From: DATCMU01 sp036563245
GTDB taxonomy: Bacteria; Pseudomonadota; Alphaproteobacteria; Rhizobiales; Devosiaceae
Reading direction: 5' to 3'
Assembly: GCA_036563245.1 (NCBI GenBank)
Contig: DATCMU010000028.1
Coordinates: 15,994 to 79,993 of the forward strand
Length of the DNA: 64,000 bases
The translations under genes were made by a program, and so were the position numbers. Shown piece after piece: positions 46,203 through 55,920 of the stretch. The notes under the pieces were generated by a model. That model was not told the DNA's origin. It made no database searches and saw only the letters and a program-made list of their open reading frames with translations. Numbering within the stretch: position 1 is the first letter of the stretch; each line of letters opens with the position of its first letter.

Positions 46203-46913
46203 CTACTCCGCCGGGCCGCGCGTCGGGCGACGCTTGGAACGCACGATCTGGTAGCCCGGCCGCCACAGATAGCGCACCGGCACGCTCAGCATGTGCACGA
46301 GCCGCGTGAAGGGGAACAGGACGAATATGGTGAGCCCCAGGAAGATGTGCAGCCGGAAGACCAGGCTGGCATCGGCGACATAGCTCGATGCGGCGGGATT
46401 GAAGCTGAAGATCCCTTGGGCCCAGCTCATCAGCTTGACCATCTCGTGCCCGTCCAGGTTCTGGGCAGAGACCGGGATGGTCGACAGCCCGAGCGCAAGC
46501 TGTAGCCACAGGATCACGATGATCGCCGTATCCGAGAAACGCGAAGACGCCCTGATCCTCGGGTCGAAAACCCGCCTGTGGATCAACATGCTTGCGCCAA
46601 TGATCGCCAGGAGCCCGGCGATACCGCCCGAAATCATCGCCAGCAATTGCTTGGCGGTATGGCTGATATGGAAGAATTCGATGATCGGCATGGGGGTCAA
46701 GAGGCCGAAGAAGTGCCCGAAGAAGATGAACAGCACGCCGGCATGGAACAGGATCGACCCCCAGACCAGCTGCTTGCGCCGCAGCAACTGGCTTGAGCCG
46801 GAACGCCAGGTATAGGGCTCCCGGTCGTAGCGAATGACGCTTCCGACGGCCAGCACCGCCAATGCAATATAGGGATAGATGCCGAACAAGAGGCCATTGA
46901 AGAACTCGCCCAT
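46203..46913 (-). CDS. narI: Respiratory nitrate reductase gamma subunit
   Basis: The 236-aa membrane cytochrome b that takes electrons from quinol. Five hydrophobic segments; His57 and His67 (ILFHAGVLFIFFGHFFG) and the C-terminal pair in FRLHIFLGLTIFVLFPFTRLVHMLS match the four haem ligands of E. coli NarI. ATG 46913 has AAGGAG nine bases upstream. It anchors NarGH to the cytoplasmic side of the membrane. Confidence 0.96.
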   Translation of the reverse strand: MGEFFNGLLFGIYPYIALAVLAVGSVIRYDREPYTWRSGSSQLLRRKQLVWGSILFHAGVLFIFFGHFFGLLTPMPIIEFFHISHTAKQLLAMISGGIAGLLAIIGASMLIHRRVFDPRIRASSRFSDTAIIVILWLQLALGLSTIPVSAQNLDGHEMVKLMSWAQGIFSFNPAASSYVADASLVFRLHIFLGLTIFVLFPFTRLVHMLSVPVRYLWRPGYQIVRSKRRPTRGPAE

Positions 46914-46926
46914 TTTCTCGGTCTCC

Positions 46927-47640
46927 TTACACCTGGTCGGGATTGGACGGGGACGAAGGGGTCCGCTGCGCCGCCCTCAGACGGGTGCGCAGCCGGTCAG
47001 GTCCACAGGCGCCCTCCCCCGCATTGCCGCCAAAGGTCACCGCCTCGTCTTCCCAGATCACATCGAGCGCTTCGAGATCGTCCGGGTCGTCTTCGGGTTC
47101 GGCGAGCAAGGCGTCGAGCGCCTCCCGGTCCGGCTTTGCCGCGGCGAGCGCTTCGAGAACCATCAGCACCCCTGCATAGGAGCTTCCGCGCTTCTGAAGC
47201 CGCTCGCGCAGCGCCGAAACGATATGCAGCGGTTCGCCAAGCAGCGCCTGGGCCTGCTCGAATTCCAGCATCGACAGGAACTCAAGGAACATCGGCAGGT
47301 AGTCGGGAAGCTCGCGCGCCTCGATGGCCAGCCCCTGCTCCTCATAGAGATTCATCAGGTCCACCATGGCCTGGCCGCGATCGCGGCTTTCGCCATGCAC
47401 GTGTTCGAACAGATGCAGCGAAAGTGACCGCGTGCGGTCGAACAGGTGGACATAGCGCTCCTGCAGGTCATAGAGATCGCCGCTGGCCAACTCGCCAAGC
47501 AGCGGTTCGATATGACCAAGCATCCGCGCGGGCACCAGGCGCTCGCGCGCGATGGCGTCCGCCAGTTGCCGGGCCTCTTCCACCAGCGCCCGCTCCGGGT
47601 AGCTCAGCAGCACGGACAACACCTTGAACGTGACGATCAT
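46927..47640 (-). CDS. narJ: Nitrate reductase assembly chaperone
   Basis: A 237-aa TorD/NarJ-family chaperone needed to insert the molybdenum cofactor into NarG. It has the helical NarJ opening FKVLSVLLSYPERALVEEARQL and the core RTRSLSLHLFEHVHGESRDRGQAMVDL, followed by PDYLPMFLEFLS. ATG 47640 lies three bases after the narH stop. It is not part of the mature enzyme. Confidence 0.95.
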   Translation of the reverse strand: MIVTFKVLSVLLSYPERALVEEARQLADAIARERLVPARMLGHIEPLLGELASGDLYDLQERYVHLFDRTRSLSLHLFEHVHGESRDRGQAMVDLMNLYEEQGLAIEARELPDYLPMFLEFLSMLEFEQAQALLGEPLHIVSALRERLQKRGSSYAGVLMVLEALAAAKPDREALDALLAEPEDDPDDLEALDVIWEDEAVTFGGNAGEGACGPDRLRTRLRAAQRTPSSPSNPDQV

Positions 47641-47643
47641 GGC

Positions 47644-49182
47644 CTACACCCCCGCCTTGAACAGGTCGGTGGGGGTCTGCACCACCTTCTTGCGCCGTGT
47701 ACCGAACATGTCGACATCCGAACTGCCGCCCGAGCAGCCATTGCCGAACGAGAAGCCGCAATCGCCACGCACATCATAGGCATCTTCACTCGTCTCACGA
47801 TGCGCCGTGGGAATGACGAAACGGTCCTCGTAATTGGCGATCGCCATGATCTGGTACATCTCCTCGATCATTTGCGGCGTCATGCCGACCCGGCTGGCAA
47901 TGGCCTCGTCGATCACGCCCTCGATGGTCTTGGCGCGCATATAGCCGCGCATGGCCAGCATGCGCTCGAGCGCGGAGATGACCGGCTCGTCCTTTCCCGC
48001 CGTGAGCAGGTTGGCGAGATAGTGCACCGGGATACGCAAGGAGCGCACGTCGGGCATCTCGTTGTCGATGCCGATCTTGCCGGCCTCGGCCGCCGACTGA
48101 ATCGGCGAAAGCGGAGGCACGTACCAGACCATGGGCAGCGTCCGGTATTCGGGATGCAGCGGGAAGGCGACCTTCCACTCCATCGCCATCTTCCAGACCG
48201 GCGAGCGCCGGGCCGCCACCAGCCAGTCCTCCGGCACGCCGTCGCGGCGCGCCTGCTCGATGACCTCCGGATCATTGGGATCGAGGAAGATCGAAAGCTG
48301 GCTTTCGTAGAGGTCCTGCTCGTCGGCGGTGCTGGCGGCCTCCTCGATGCGGTCGGCATCGTAGAGCATCACGCCCAGATAGCGGATGCGCCCCACGCAA
48401 GTTTCCGAACACACGGTTGGCTGGCCCGCCTCGATGCGCGGGTAGCAGAAGATGCATTTCTCCGACTTGCCCGACGACCAGTTGTAATAGATCTTCTTGT
48501 AGGGACAGCCGGAGACGCACATGCGCCATCCGCGGCATTTCTCCTGGTCGATCAGCACGATACCGTCCTCGTCGCGCTTGTAGATCGCCCCCGAGGGGCA
48601 GGCGGCGACGCAGGTGGGGTTGAGGCAGTGCTCGCACAGCCTCGGCAGGTACATCATGAAGGTGTTCTCGAACTCCCCGTAGATCTCCTTCTCGACCTCG
48701 TCGAAATTGTAATCCCTGGAGCGCTTGGAGAATTCACCGCCAAGGATCTCCTCCCAGTTGGGACCCCACTCGATCTTTTCCATCCGTTCACCCGAAACCA
48801 GCGAGCGCGGACGCGCAGTCGGCGCGTTCTTGCTTTCCGGCGCGGTCTGCAGGTGCTGGTAGTCGAAAGTGAACGGCTCGTAATAGTCGTCGATCTCGGG
48901 CAGGTCGGGATTGGCGAAGATATTGGCCAGAACCCGCCACTTCGCGCCGATCCTGGGTTCGATCCTGCCGTTTTTCTTGCGGACCCAGCCCCCGTTCCAG
49001 CGCTTCTGGTTCTCCCAGTCCTTGGGGTAGCCGATCCCGGGCTTGGTCTCGACGTTGTTGAACCAGGCGTATTCCATGCCCTCGCGATTGGTCCACACGT
49101 TCTTGCAGGTAACCGAACAGGTGTGGCACCCGATGCACTTGTCGAGGTTCAGCACCATTCCGATTTGCGCACGGATCTTCAT
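47644..49182 (-). CDS. narH: Respiratory nitrate reductase beta subunit
   Basis: The 512-aa iron-sulfur subunit with four clusters. Cys groups CIGCHTCSVTCKNVW, CEHCLNPTCVAACPSG, CRGWRMCVSGCPYKK (with the Trp of the 3Fe-4S site) and CIFCYPRIEAGQPTVC are intact. ATG 49182 overlaps the narG stop by four bases. It transfers electrons from NarI to NarG. Confidence 0.97.
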   Translation of the reverse strand: MKIRAQIGMVLNLDKCIGCHTCSVTCKNVWTNREGMEYAWFNNVETKPGIGYPKDWENQKRWNGGWVRKKNGRIEPRIGAKWRVLANIFANPDLPEIDDYYEPFTFDYQHLQTAPESKNAPTARPRSLVSGERMEKIEWGPNWEEILGGEFSKRSRDYNFDEVEKEIYGEFENTFMMYLPRLCEHCLNPTCVAACPSGAIYKRDEDGIVLIDQEKCRGWRMCVSGCPYKKIYYNWSSGKSEKCIFCYPRIEAGQPTVCSETCVGRIRYLGVMLYDADRIEEAASTADEQDLYESQLSIFLDPNDPEVIEQARRDGVPEDWLVAARRSPVWKMAMEWKVAFPLHPEYRTLPMVWYVPPLSPIQSAAEAGKIGIDNEMPDVRSLRIPVHYLANLLTAGKDEPVISALERMLAMRGYMRAKTIEGVIDEAIASRVGMTPQMIEEMYQIMAIANYEDRFVIPTAHRETSEDAYDVRGDCGFSFGNGCSGGSSDVDMFGTRRKKVVQTPTDLFKAGV

Positions 49183-52100
49183 TCTGCGGCCTCCACCTTC
49201 TCGTCGGCCGCTTCTTCGAGCCAGTCGACATTCTCGAGTTTGCGAACGATGACGAACTCATCGCGGTTCGAGCCCACGGTCCCGTAATAGTTGAAGCCAT
49301 AGGCCTGCTGCACGTACCCGCCGATCATGTGGGTCGGCTTGATGATGGCGCGGGTCACCGAGTTGTGGATGCCGCCGCGGGTTCCCGTCGTTTCGGCGCC
49401 GGGCACGTTCACCGTCTTTTCCTGGGCGTGGTACATGAAGAGGGTTCCCTCCTTCATGCGCTGGGAGACCACCGCCCGCGCCACAAGGGCGCCATTGGTG
49501 TTGTAGGCTTCCACCCAGTCGTTATCGACGATCCCCGCCTTTGCGGCGTCGACTTCGGACATCCACACGATCGGGCCGCCACGCGACAGCGTCAGCATCA
49601 TCAGGTTGTCGGTATAGGTGGAGTGAATGCCCCACTTCTGGTGCGGGGTGATGAAGTTCAGCACCACCTGCGGCTTGCCATTGGCCTTGGCCTCGATATC
49701 GCCCTTGACTGCCTTGGTATCGATGGGCGGTCGGTAGACGCAGAAGCCCTCGCCGAACGCGCGCATCCACAAGTGATCCTGGTAGAGCTGCTGGCGGCCG
49801 GTCAGCGTGCGCCAGGGGATCAGTTCGTGAACATTCGTGTAACCGGCATTGTAGCAGACCTTCTCGCTCTCCAGCCCCGACCAGGTGGGCGATGAGATGA
49901 TCTTGCGCGGCTGCGCCACGATATCGCGGAAGCGGATCTTCTCGTCTTCCTTGTACACGGCCAGATGGGCATGCTCGCGCCCGGTCACTTTCGAAAGGGC
50001 ATCCCAAGCCTTGACCGCAACTTCGCCATTGGTCTCGGGGGCCAGCATCAGGATGACTTCGGTGGCGTCGATATCGGTAAGAATGTGCGGCCGTCCCTTG
50101 GCCACGCCCTCTTCGCCAACCAGGCCGTTGAGCTTTCCAAGCGCCTCCACCTCGTGCTCGGTGTTCCAGCCGATCCCCTTGCCGCCATTTCCCAGCTTGT
50201 CCATGAGCGGACCAAGCGAGGTATAGCGCTGGTAAAGGTTCGGATAGTCGCGCTCGACCACGGCGACTGCCGGCATGGTCTTGCCCGGAATTGGGTCGAT
50301 CTCACCCTTCTTCCAGTCCTTGACATCCATGGCCTGCGCCAGTTCGCCGGGCGTGTCGTGCAGGATCGGAACCAGCACCACGTCCTTTTCCACCCCGAGC
50401 ACTTCCGGTGCGATTTCGGAGAAGGATTTCGCCAGTCCCTTGAAGATCTCCCAGTCGCTGCGCGCCTCCCACGCGGGATCGGCCGCGCTCGTGAGCGGGT
50501 GAATGAAGGGATGCATGTCCGAGGTGTTCAGGTCGTTCTTCTCGTACCAGGTGGCCGTGGGCAGGACGATGTCGGAATAGACGCAGGTCGTGGACATGCG
50601 GAAATCGAGCGTCACCAGCAGGTCGAGCTTGCCCTCGGGCGCCTCGTCGTGCCAGACGGCTTCCTTCGATTCCAGCTTGCCCTCATCGCCGAGGTCCTTG
50701 CCCAGCACCCCGTGCTTGGTGCCCAGAAGGTGCTTGAGGAAGTATTCGTGCCCCTTGCCCGACGAACCAAGGATATTGGAGCGCCACACGAACATGTTGC
50801 GCGGCCAGTTGACCGGATTGTCCGGATCCTCGGCGCTCATCTTCAGGGCGCCCGACTTCAGGCCGCTGGCCACATAGTCCCTGGGCTCCATGCCGGCCTT
50901 TTCGGCCGCCGCGGCAAGGTCGAGCGGATTGGTCTCGAGTTGGGGCGCGGACGGAAGCCAGCCCATGCGTTCGGCGCGGATATTGTAGTCGATCAGCGTT
51001 CCGTCCCAGGGGCCTTCCGGTGCCGTGGGCGACAGCAGTTCGCTCACCTTCACGGTTTCATAGCGCCACTGGTCGGAATGCGCGTAGAAGAACGAGGTGG
51101 AATTCATCTGGCGCGGCGGACGGCCCCAGTCGAGGCCGAACGCCAGGGGCAGCCAGCCGGTCTGCGGCCTCAGCTTCTCCTGCCCCACATAGTGGCTCCA
51201 GCCGCCGCCCGACTGGCCGATGCAACCGCACATCACCAGCATGTTGATGATGCCGCGGTAATTCATGTCCATATGGTACCAGTGGTTCAGGCCGGCACCG
51301 AGGATGACCATCGACCGCCCATTGGTCTTTTCGGCATTGCGCGCGAACTCGCGCGCCACCGTCACGATCTGGTCGCGCCGCACCCCGGTGATCTTTTCCG
51401 CCCAGGCCGGGGTATATGGCGTGTCGTCGTCATAGCTCTTGGCCACATTGCCGCCGCCCAGCCCCCGGTCTAGCCCGTAATTGGCCACGAACAGGTCGAA
51501 CACGGTCGCCACCAGCGCCTCTCCGCCGCGCAGCTTGACCGACTTGGCCGGCACCGAACGCACCAGCACGCTCTCGTGATCGGTGCCCTCGAAATGGTCG
51601 TGCTCGCGATTGCCGAAATAGGGGAATGCGACTTCGGCGACCGTGTCGTGGTCTTCCTCGAGAATGAAGGACATCTCCAGTTCGACGTCCTTGCCCTTGC
51701 CCTCCTTGGGCTCGAGGTTCCACTTTCCGCTTTCGCCCCAGCGGAAGCCCGCCGTGCCGAGCGGCGCGACGATCTTCTTCGCCTTGCGGTCATAGGCGAC
51801 GGTCTTCCATTCCGGATTGTTCTTTTCACCGAGGTCCGCGGCAAAGTCCGAGGCGCGCAACAGGCGCTCCGGAACGTAGTGGCCATCCTTTTCCACCAGC
51901 CGCACCAGCATGGGCATGTCGGTGTAGCGCCGGCAGTAATCCTCGAAATATGGCGCCTGGCGATCGAGATGGAACTCGCGCAGGATGACGTGGCCGAAGG
52001 CCATGGCAAGGGCGGAATCGGTGCCCTGCTTGGGGTGCAGCCACAAGTCTGAGAACTTGGCCGCCTCCGAATAATCCGGCGACACGACCACCGACTTGGC

Positions 52101-52925
52101 GCCCTTGTAGCGCACCTCGGTGTAGAAATGGGCGTCCGGCGTCCGCGTTTGCGGCACGTTGGAGCCCCAAAGGATCAGGAAGCCCGAATTGTACCAGTCC
52201 GCCGATTCCGGCACGTCGGTCTGTTCGCCCCAGGTCATGGGCGAGGCCGGGGGCAAATCGCAATACCAGTCGTAGAACGACATGCACACCCCGCCCATCA
52301 GCGAGAGATAGCGCGAGCCGGCAGCATACGAGACCATCGACATCGCCGGGATGGGGGAGAACCCGATGATCCGATCCGGTCCGTGCTTGCGGGCCGTATA
52401 GGCATTGGCTGCCGCGATGATCTCGTTGACTTCTTCCCAGCGCGCCCTGACGAACCCGCCCAGCCCGCGCTTGGTGGTGTACGATGCGCGCTTCTGCGGG
52501 TCTTCCACGATCGAGGCCCAGGCCGCCACCGGCGTGCGAACCGCCCGCGCCTCCCGCCACAGCTTGATCAGGCGCGAGCGGATCAGGGGGTATTTCACCC
52601 GGTTCGCCGAGTACATGTACCAGGAGTAGCTGGCGCCGCGCGAACAGCCGCGCGGCTCATGGTTGGGAAGGTCGGGACGCGTCCGCGGGTAGTCGGTCTG
52701 CTGCGTCTCCCAGGTGACGATGCCGCCCTTCACATAGATCTTCCACGAACACGACCCGGTGCAGTTCGCCCCATGCGTGGACCTTACGATCTTGTCGTGC
52801 TGCCAGCGCTTGCGATAGCCGTCTTCCCAGCGCCGGTCCTCCGATGTGGTCACCCCGTGCCCGTCTGCGAAGCTGCCCAGCTTCTTGGAAGAAAAGAAAT
52901 TCAGGCGATCCAGTAGCAGGCTCAT
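49179..52925 (-). CDS. narG: Respiratory nitrate reductase alpha subunit
   Basis: The 1248-aa molybdenum-bis-MGD catalytic subunit that reduces nitrate to nitrite on the cytoplasmic side. Near the N-terminus HGANCTGSCSWKIYVKGG gives the His/Cys ligands of FS0. YSWYMYSANRVKYPLIRSRLIKLW, MSMVSYAAGSRYLSLMGG and YNSGFLILWGSNVPQTRTPDAH (Asp ligand region) are NarG blocks. Its N-terminus lacks a twin-arginine signal, consistent with a membrane-bound NarG. ATG 52925 has GAGGAGG just upstream, 12 bp after the narK stop. Confidence 0.97.
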   Translation of the reverse strand: MSLLLDRLNFFSSKKLGSFADGHGVTTSEDRRWEDGYRKRWQHDKIVRSTHGANCTGSCSWKIYVKGGIVTWETQQTDYPRTRPDLPNHEPRGCSRGASYSWYMYSANRVKYPLIRSRLIKLWREARAVRTPVAAWASIVEDPQKRASYTTKRGLGGFVRARWEEVNEIIAAANAYTARKHGPDRIIGFSPIPAMSMVSYAAGSRYLSLMGGVCMSFYDWYCDLPPASPMTWGEQTDVPESADWYNSGFLILWGSNVPQTRTPDAHFYTEVRYKGAKSVVVSPDYSEAAKFSDLWLHPKQGTDSALAMAFGHVILREFHLDRQAPYFEDYCRRYTDMPMLVRLVEKDGHYVPERLLRASDFAADLGEKNNPEWKTVAYDRKAKKIVAPLGTAGFRWGESGKWNLEPKEGKGKDVELEMSFILEEDHDTVAEVAFPYFGNREHDHFEGTDHESVLVRSVPAKSVKLRGGEALVATVFDLFVANYGLDRGLGGGNVAKSYDDDTPYTPAWAEKITGVRRDQIVTVAREFARNAEKTNGRSMVILGAGLNHWYHMDMNYRGIINMLVMCGCIGQSGGGWSHYVGQEKLRPQTGWLPLAFGLDWGRPPRQMNSTSFFYAHSDQWRYETVKVSELLSPTAPEGPWDGTLIDYNIRAERMGWLPSAPQLETNPLDLAAAAEKAGMEPRDYVASGLKSGALKMSAEDPDNPVNWPRNMFVWRSNILGSSGKGHEYFLKHLLGTKHGVLGKDLGDEGKLESKEAVWHDEAPEGKLDLLVTLDFRMSTTCVYSDIVLPTATWYEKNDLNTSDMHPFIHPLTSAADPAWEARSDWEIFKGLAKSFSEIAPEVLGVEKDVVLVPILHDTPGELAQAMDVKDWKKGEIDPIPGKTMPAVAVVERDYPNLYQRYTSLGPLMDKLGNGGKGIGWNTEHEVEALGKLNGLVGEEGVAKGRPHILTDIDATEVILMLAPETNGEVAVKAWDALSKVTGREHAHLAVYKEDEKIRFRDIVAQPRKIISSPTWSGLESEKVCYNAGYTNVHELIPWRTLTGRQQLYQDHLWMRAFGEGFCVYRPPIDTKAVKGDIEAKANGKPQVVLNFITPHQKWGIHSTYTDNLMMLTLSRGGPIVWMSEVDAAKAGIVDNDWVEAYNTNGALVARAVVSQRMKEGTLFMYHAQEKTVNVPGAETTGTRGGIHNSVTRAIIKPTHMIGGYVQQAYGFNYYGTVGSNRDEFVIVRKLENVDWLEEAADEKVEAAE

Positions 52926-52937
52926 GCCTACCTCCTC

Positions 52938-55676
52938 TTAGCTGGCAGGGGTTGCGGTGGCCGCACCGGGCATTTCGCGGCCGCGTTCGATGGCATGAAG
53001 CAGGCCGCCCCGACGCGTGTAGATGAACCAGGTCAGCACCGCGCAACTCACGTAGAAGATCATGAAGCCCCACAAGGCCGCGGCCGCGGTGCCCGTGATC
53101 TGGATGGACGACCCGTAGGCATAAGGGATGAAGAAGGCGCCATAGGCCGCGATGGCCGAGGTGAAGCCAACCACCGCCGCGGATTCCTTTTCCGCGTGGC
53201 GCACCCGTTCCGTCGCGCTGATCTCGGGCATCAGCCGGTCCACTTCCTTGCGCATGATCACCGGGATCATCTGGAAGGTGGAGGCATTGCCCACGCCCGT
53301 GGCGAAGAACAGCACCATGAACATCGCGAAGAAGCCCCAGAATGCGCCTGGCTGATCGTTGATGCCCAGGAAGAACAGCACTCCGCCCACCGCCGCGATC
53401 ATCAGGATGAAGGTCCAGAAGGTCACGCGGCCGCCGCCATAGCGATCGGAAATCCAGCCGGTCGCCGCCCGCGACAGCGCCCCGACCAGCGGCCCCAGGA
53501 ACACGAACTGCAGCGAGTTCACGTCCGGGAAGGCGATCTTGGCGAGAAGCGGAAAGCCCGCCGAGTATCCGATGAACGAACCGAAGGTTCCCGTATAGAG
53601 CCAGCACATGATCCAGTTGTGCGTGCGCGTGAAGATCACCGACTGCTCGGCGAAGGACGCACGCGCGGCCGCCAGGTCGTTCATTCCGAACCATGCCGCA
53701 AGTGTCGACACGATCAGGAAGGGCACCCAGATGAAGCCCGCATTCTGCAGCCAAAGCTCGGTCCCCGCGCTGGTCGTCTGCCCTTCACCGCCAAGAGCCC
53801 CGAACACGCTCGCCGTGATCACCAGCGGAACGAGGAACTGCATGACGCTCACGCCCATGTTGCCAAGCCCGGCGTTGAGCGCCAGGGCGTTGCCCTTCTC
53901 CTTCTTGGGGAAGAAGAAGCTGATATTGGCCATCGACGAGGCGAAATTGCCGCCGCCAAGCCCGCAAAGCAGGGCAAGGACCAGGAAGATCAGATAGGGC
54001 GTATCCGGGTTCTGCACCGCATACCCGATGCCGAGCGCCGGCACGATCAAGGAGGCGGTCGTCAGCGTCGTCCACAGACGCCCCCCAAAGATCGGCACCA
54101 TGAAGGAATAGAAGATCCGCAGCGTGGCGCCGGACAGGCCCGGCAGCGCCGCCAGCCAGAACAACTGGTTGGTCGTGTAGGTGAACCCCAGGAGCGGAAG
54201 CTTGGCGACCACCACGCTCCACACCATCCACACCGAGAACGAGAGCAGCAGCGCCGGGATCGAGATCCAGAGGTTGCGGCGCGCGATCTTGCGGCCGGTT
54301 TTCTCCCAGAATTCCGCGTCGTCTGGCCGCCAGTCCTCGATGACAGCGGCCTTGCGCTTTGCCGGTGCGCCCGAGACGCCCTGGAATTCCGGCAGTTCGG
54401 GCAGAGAAGCCAGTTCGGCCGGCAGTGCGGAGCGCTCCATGTGGCGAATGGAGAAGTGCATCCAGGCCAAAGCCACGGCCGCCACCAGGAACAGCAGCGC
54501 AAACGAACTCGTCCACACCCCTGTGAGATCGTTCATCACGCCGAATGCGATGGGCAGGACGAAGCCGCCCAGGCCCCCGATCATGCCCACCAGGCCGCCG
54601 ACCGCACCCACGTTGTCCGGGTAGTAGACTGGGATGTGCTTGTAGACCGCCGCCTTGCCCAGCGACATGAAGAAGCCGAGCACGAAGATCAGCATGACGA
54701 AGGGCACGAGGCCCATCTGGGTGGAAAAGACGATGGGACCGTTGATTCCGTGAATCACGTAGTCGGTGTCGGGATAGGACAGCATGAAGGTCGCCAGAAC
54801 CGAGACGCCGAATGTGACGTACATCACTGCCCGCGCGCCGAAACGGTCGCTGAGGTGCCCGCCATAGGCACGGAACAGACTGGCCGGCACCGAGTAGAAC
54901 GCGGCCAGGATGCCCGCCGTCTCGATATTGAGCCCATAGACCCCGATCAGGTAGCGCGGCAGCCACAGAGCCAGCGCGACGAACCCGCCGAACACGAAGA
55001 AATAGTAGAGCGCGAACCGCCAAACCTGCAGGTTCTTCAACGGCTCGAGCTGCATGGCCACCGAGGCCGGCTTCTCGCCCCTCTGGCGGCGCGCCACATG
55101 GGCCGGATCGTCCTTGGACAGCACGAAGAAGATCACCGCCATGGCGGCAAGAACGATCGCGTAGACTTGTGCGGTCTGTTGCCAGCCAAGTGCCACGACC
55201 AGGAACGGCGCCCCGAAATTGGTCACCGCCGCGCCCACATTGCCGGCGCCGAATATGCCCAGAGCCGTTCCCTGGCTCTCCTTGGGATACCAGCGCGACA
55301 CGTAGGCGACACCGACGATGAACGAGCCGCCGGCAAGCCCCACGCCCAGCGCAGCGACAAGGAACATCTCGTAGGTGTTCACCGTGGACAGCAGCCAGCA
55401 GGCCACAGCCGTGAGCAGCATCTGGATGGTGAAGACCACCTTGCCACCGAATTGCTCGGTCCAGATGCCAAGGAATATGCGGCTGATCGAACCGGTCAGC
55501 ACCGGAGTTGCAACCAGAAGGCCGAACTGCGTCTCGGAAAGACCCAGGTTCTGTTTGATACGCACGCCGATGATCGAGAAGATCGTCCACACGGCGAAGC
55601 ACACCGTGAAGGAAAGCGTGGAAAGGGCCAGAGCCCGGTTCTGTTGTTGTCGCGTTACGCCGGCAAGCTGTTCCAT
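52938..55676 (-). CDS. narK: NarK1-NarK2 fused nitrate/nitrite transporter
   Basis: A 912-aa protein made of two complete MFS transporters in one chain, joined near residues 430-470 (charged linker DWRPDDAEFWEKTGRK). The first half (NarK1-like, proton-nitrate symport type) has FGGSFIVGVAYVSRWYP-like and NVGAVGGLVGMIGGLGGF motifs; the second (NarK2-like, nitrate/nitrite antiport type) has CGLGGGNFASSMANISFFFP and RYGGGRVTFW. Such fusions are known from denitrifying Paracoccus. It heads the nar operon, preceded by a perfect Fnr-type box at 55757-55770. Confidence 0.95.
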   Translation of the reverse strand: MEQLAGVTRQQQNRALALSTLSFTVCFAVWTIFSIIGVRIKQNLGLSETQFGLLVATPVLTGSISRIFLGIWTEQFGGKVVFTIQMLLTAVACWLLSTVNTYEMFLVAALGVGLAGGSFIVGVAYVSRWYPKESQGTALGIFGAGNVGAAVTNFGAPFLVVALGWQQTAQVYAIVLAAMAVIFFVLSKDDPAHVARRQRGEKPASVAMQLEPLKNLQVWRFALYYFFVFGGFVALALWLPRYLIGVYGLNIETAGILAAFYSVPASLFRAYGGHLSDRFGARAVMYVTFGVSVLATFMLSYPDTDYVIHGINGPIVFSTQMGLVPFVMLIFVLGFFMSLGKAAVYKHIPVYYPDNVGAVGGLVGMIGGLGGFVLPIAFGVMNDLTGVWTSSFALLFLVAAVALAWMHFSIRHMERSALPAELASLPELPEFQGVSGAPAKRKAAVIEDWRPDDAEFWEKTGRKIARRNLWISIPALLLSFSVWMVWSVVVAKLPLLGFTYTTNQLFWLAALPGLSGATLRIFYSFMVPIFGGRLWTTLTTASLIVPALGIGYAVQNPDTPYLIFLVLALLCGLGGGNFASSMANISFFFPKKEKGNALALNAGLGNMGVSVMQFLVPLVITASVFGALGGEGQTTSAGTELWLQNAGFIWVPFLIVSTLAAWFGMNDLAAARASFAEQSVIFTRTHNWIMCWLYTGTFGSFIGYSAGFPLLAKIAFPDVNSLQFVFLGPLVGALSRAATGWISDRYGGGRVTFWTFILMIAAVGGVLFFLGINDQPGAFWGFFAMFMVLFFATGVGNASTFQMIPVIMRKEVDRLMPEISATERVRHAEKESAAVVGFTSAIAAYGAFFIPYAYGSSIQITGTAAAALWGFMIFYVSCAVLTWFIYTRRGGLLHAIERGREMPGAATATPAS

Positions 55677-55756
55677 GGTGGTGCCCCGCAGTTGCTGTCC
55701 GATTCCCCCTTGTGGGGGACCCGGCCGGACGTTCGGACTGGAGGCCCAGTATTTTG

Positions 55757-55770
55757 TTGATCCAGATCAA
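55757..55770 (-). promoter_or_regulatory. Fnr/NarR-type box upstream of narK
   Basis: TTGATCCAGATCAA is a perfect TTGAT-N4-ATCAA palindrome, 81 bp upstream of the narK start. At the usual -41.5 position it would put the transcript start near 55722. It is the obvious activation site for anaerobic or nitrate-induced narKGHJI expression. Confidence 0.9.
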
Positions 55771-55864
55771 GAACAATGCGGTGGCGGGAAGAAACAATTC
55801 CACAGCCAACGGCGCTCAAGAGGTTGTCAGAGATGAATCATCTATGCAGACGCATAATGGTAAC

Positions 55865-55907
55865 TTGCGTATCCATTTCGATCAAATTATAGCTTGATAA
55901 TTATCAA
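55865..55907 (+). promoter_or_regulatory. narR promoter with overlapping Fnr-type box
   Basis: TTGCGT at 55865-55870 and TATAGC at 55888-55893 are 17 bp apart, a plausible sigma-70 promoter. The perfect palindrome TTGATAATTATCAA at 55894-55907 falls on the expected transcript start, where a bound Fnr-family protein would block rather than activate. GGAG lies seven bases before ATG 55921. This suggests negative autoregulation of the regulator; the promoter call is inference. Confidence 0.7.
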
Positions 55908-55920
55908 TCGGAGACATCTT

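Noticed and set aside
52995..55760. 921-codon + strand frame
   Set aside because: Antisense shadow of narK; charged, low-complexity translation without any domain.
55894..55920. Upstream TTG start for the narR-like gene
   Set aside because: It would begin inside the Fnr-type box; ATG 55921 has a well-spaced GGAG and a normal N-terminus.
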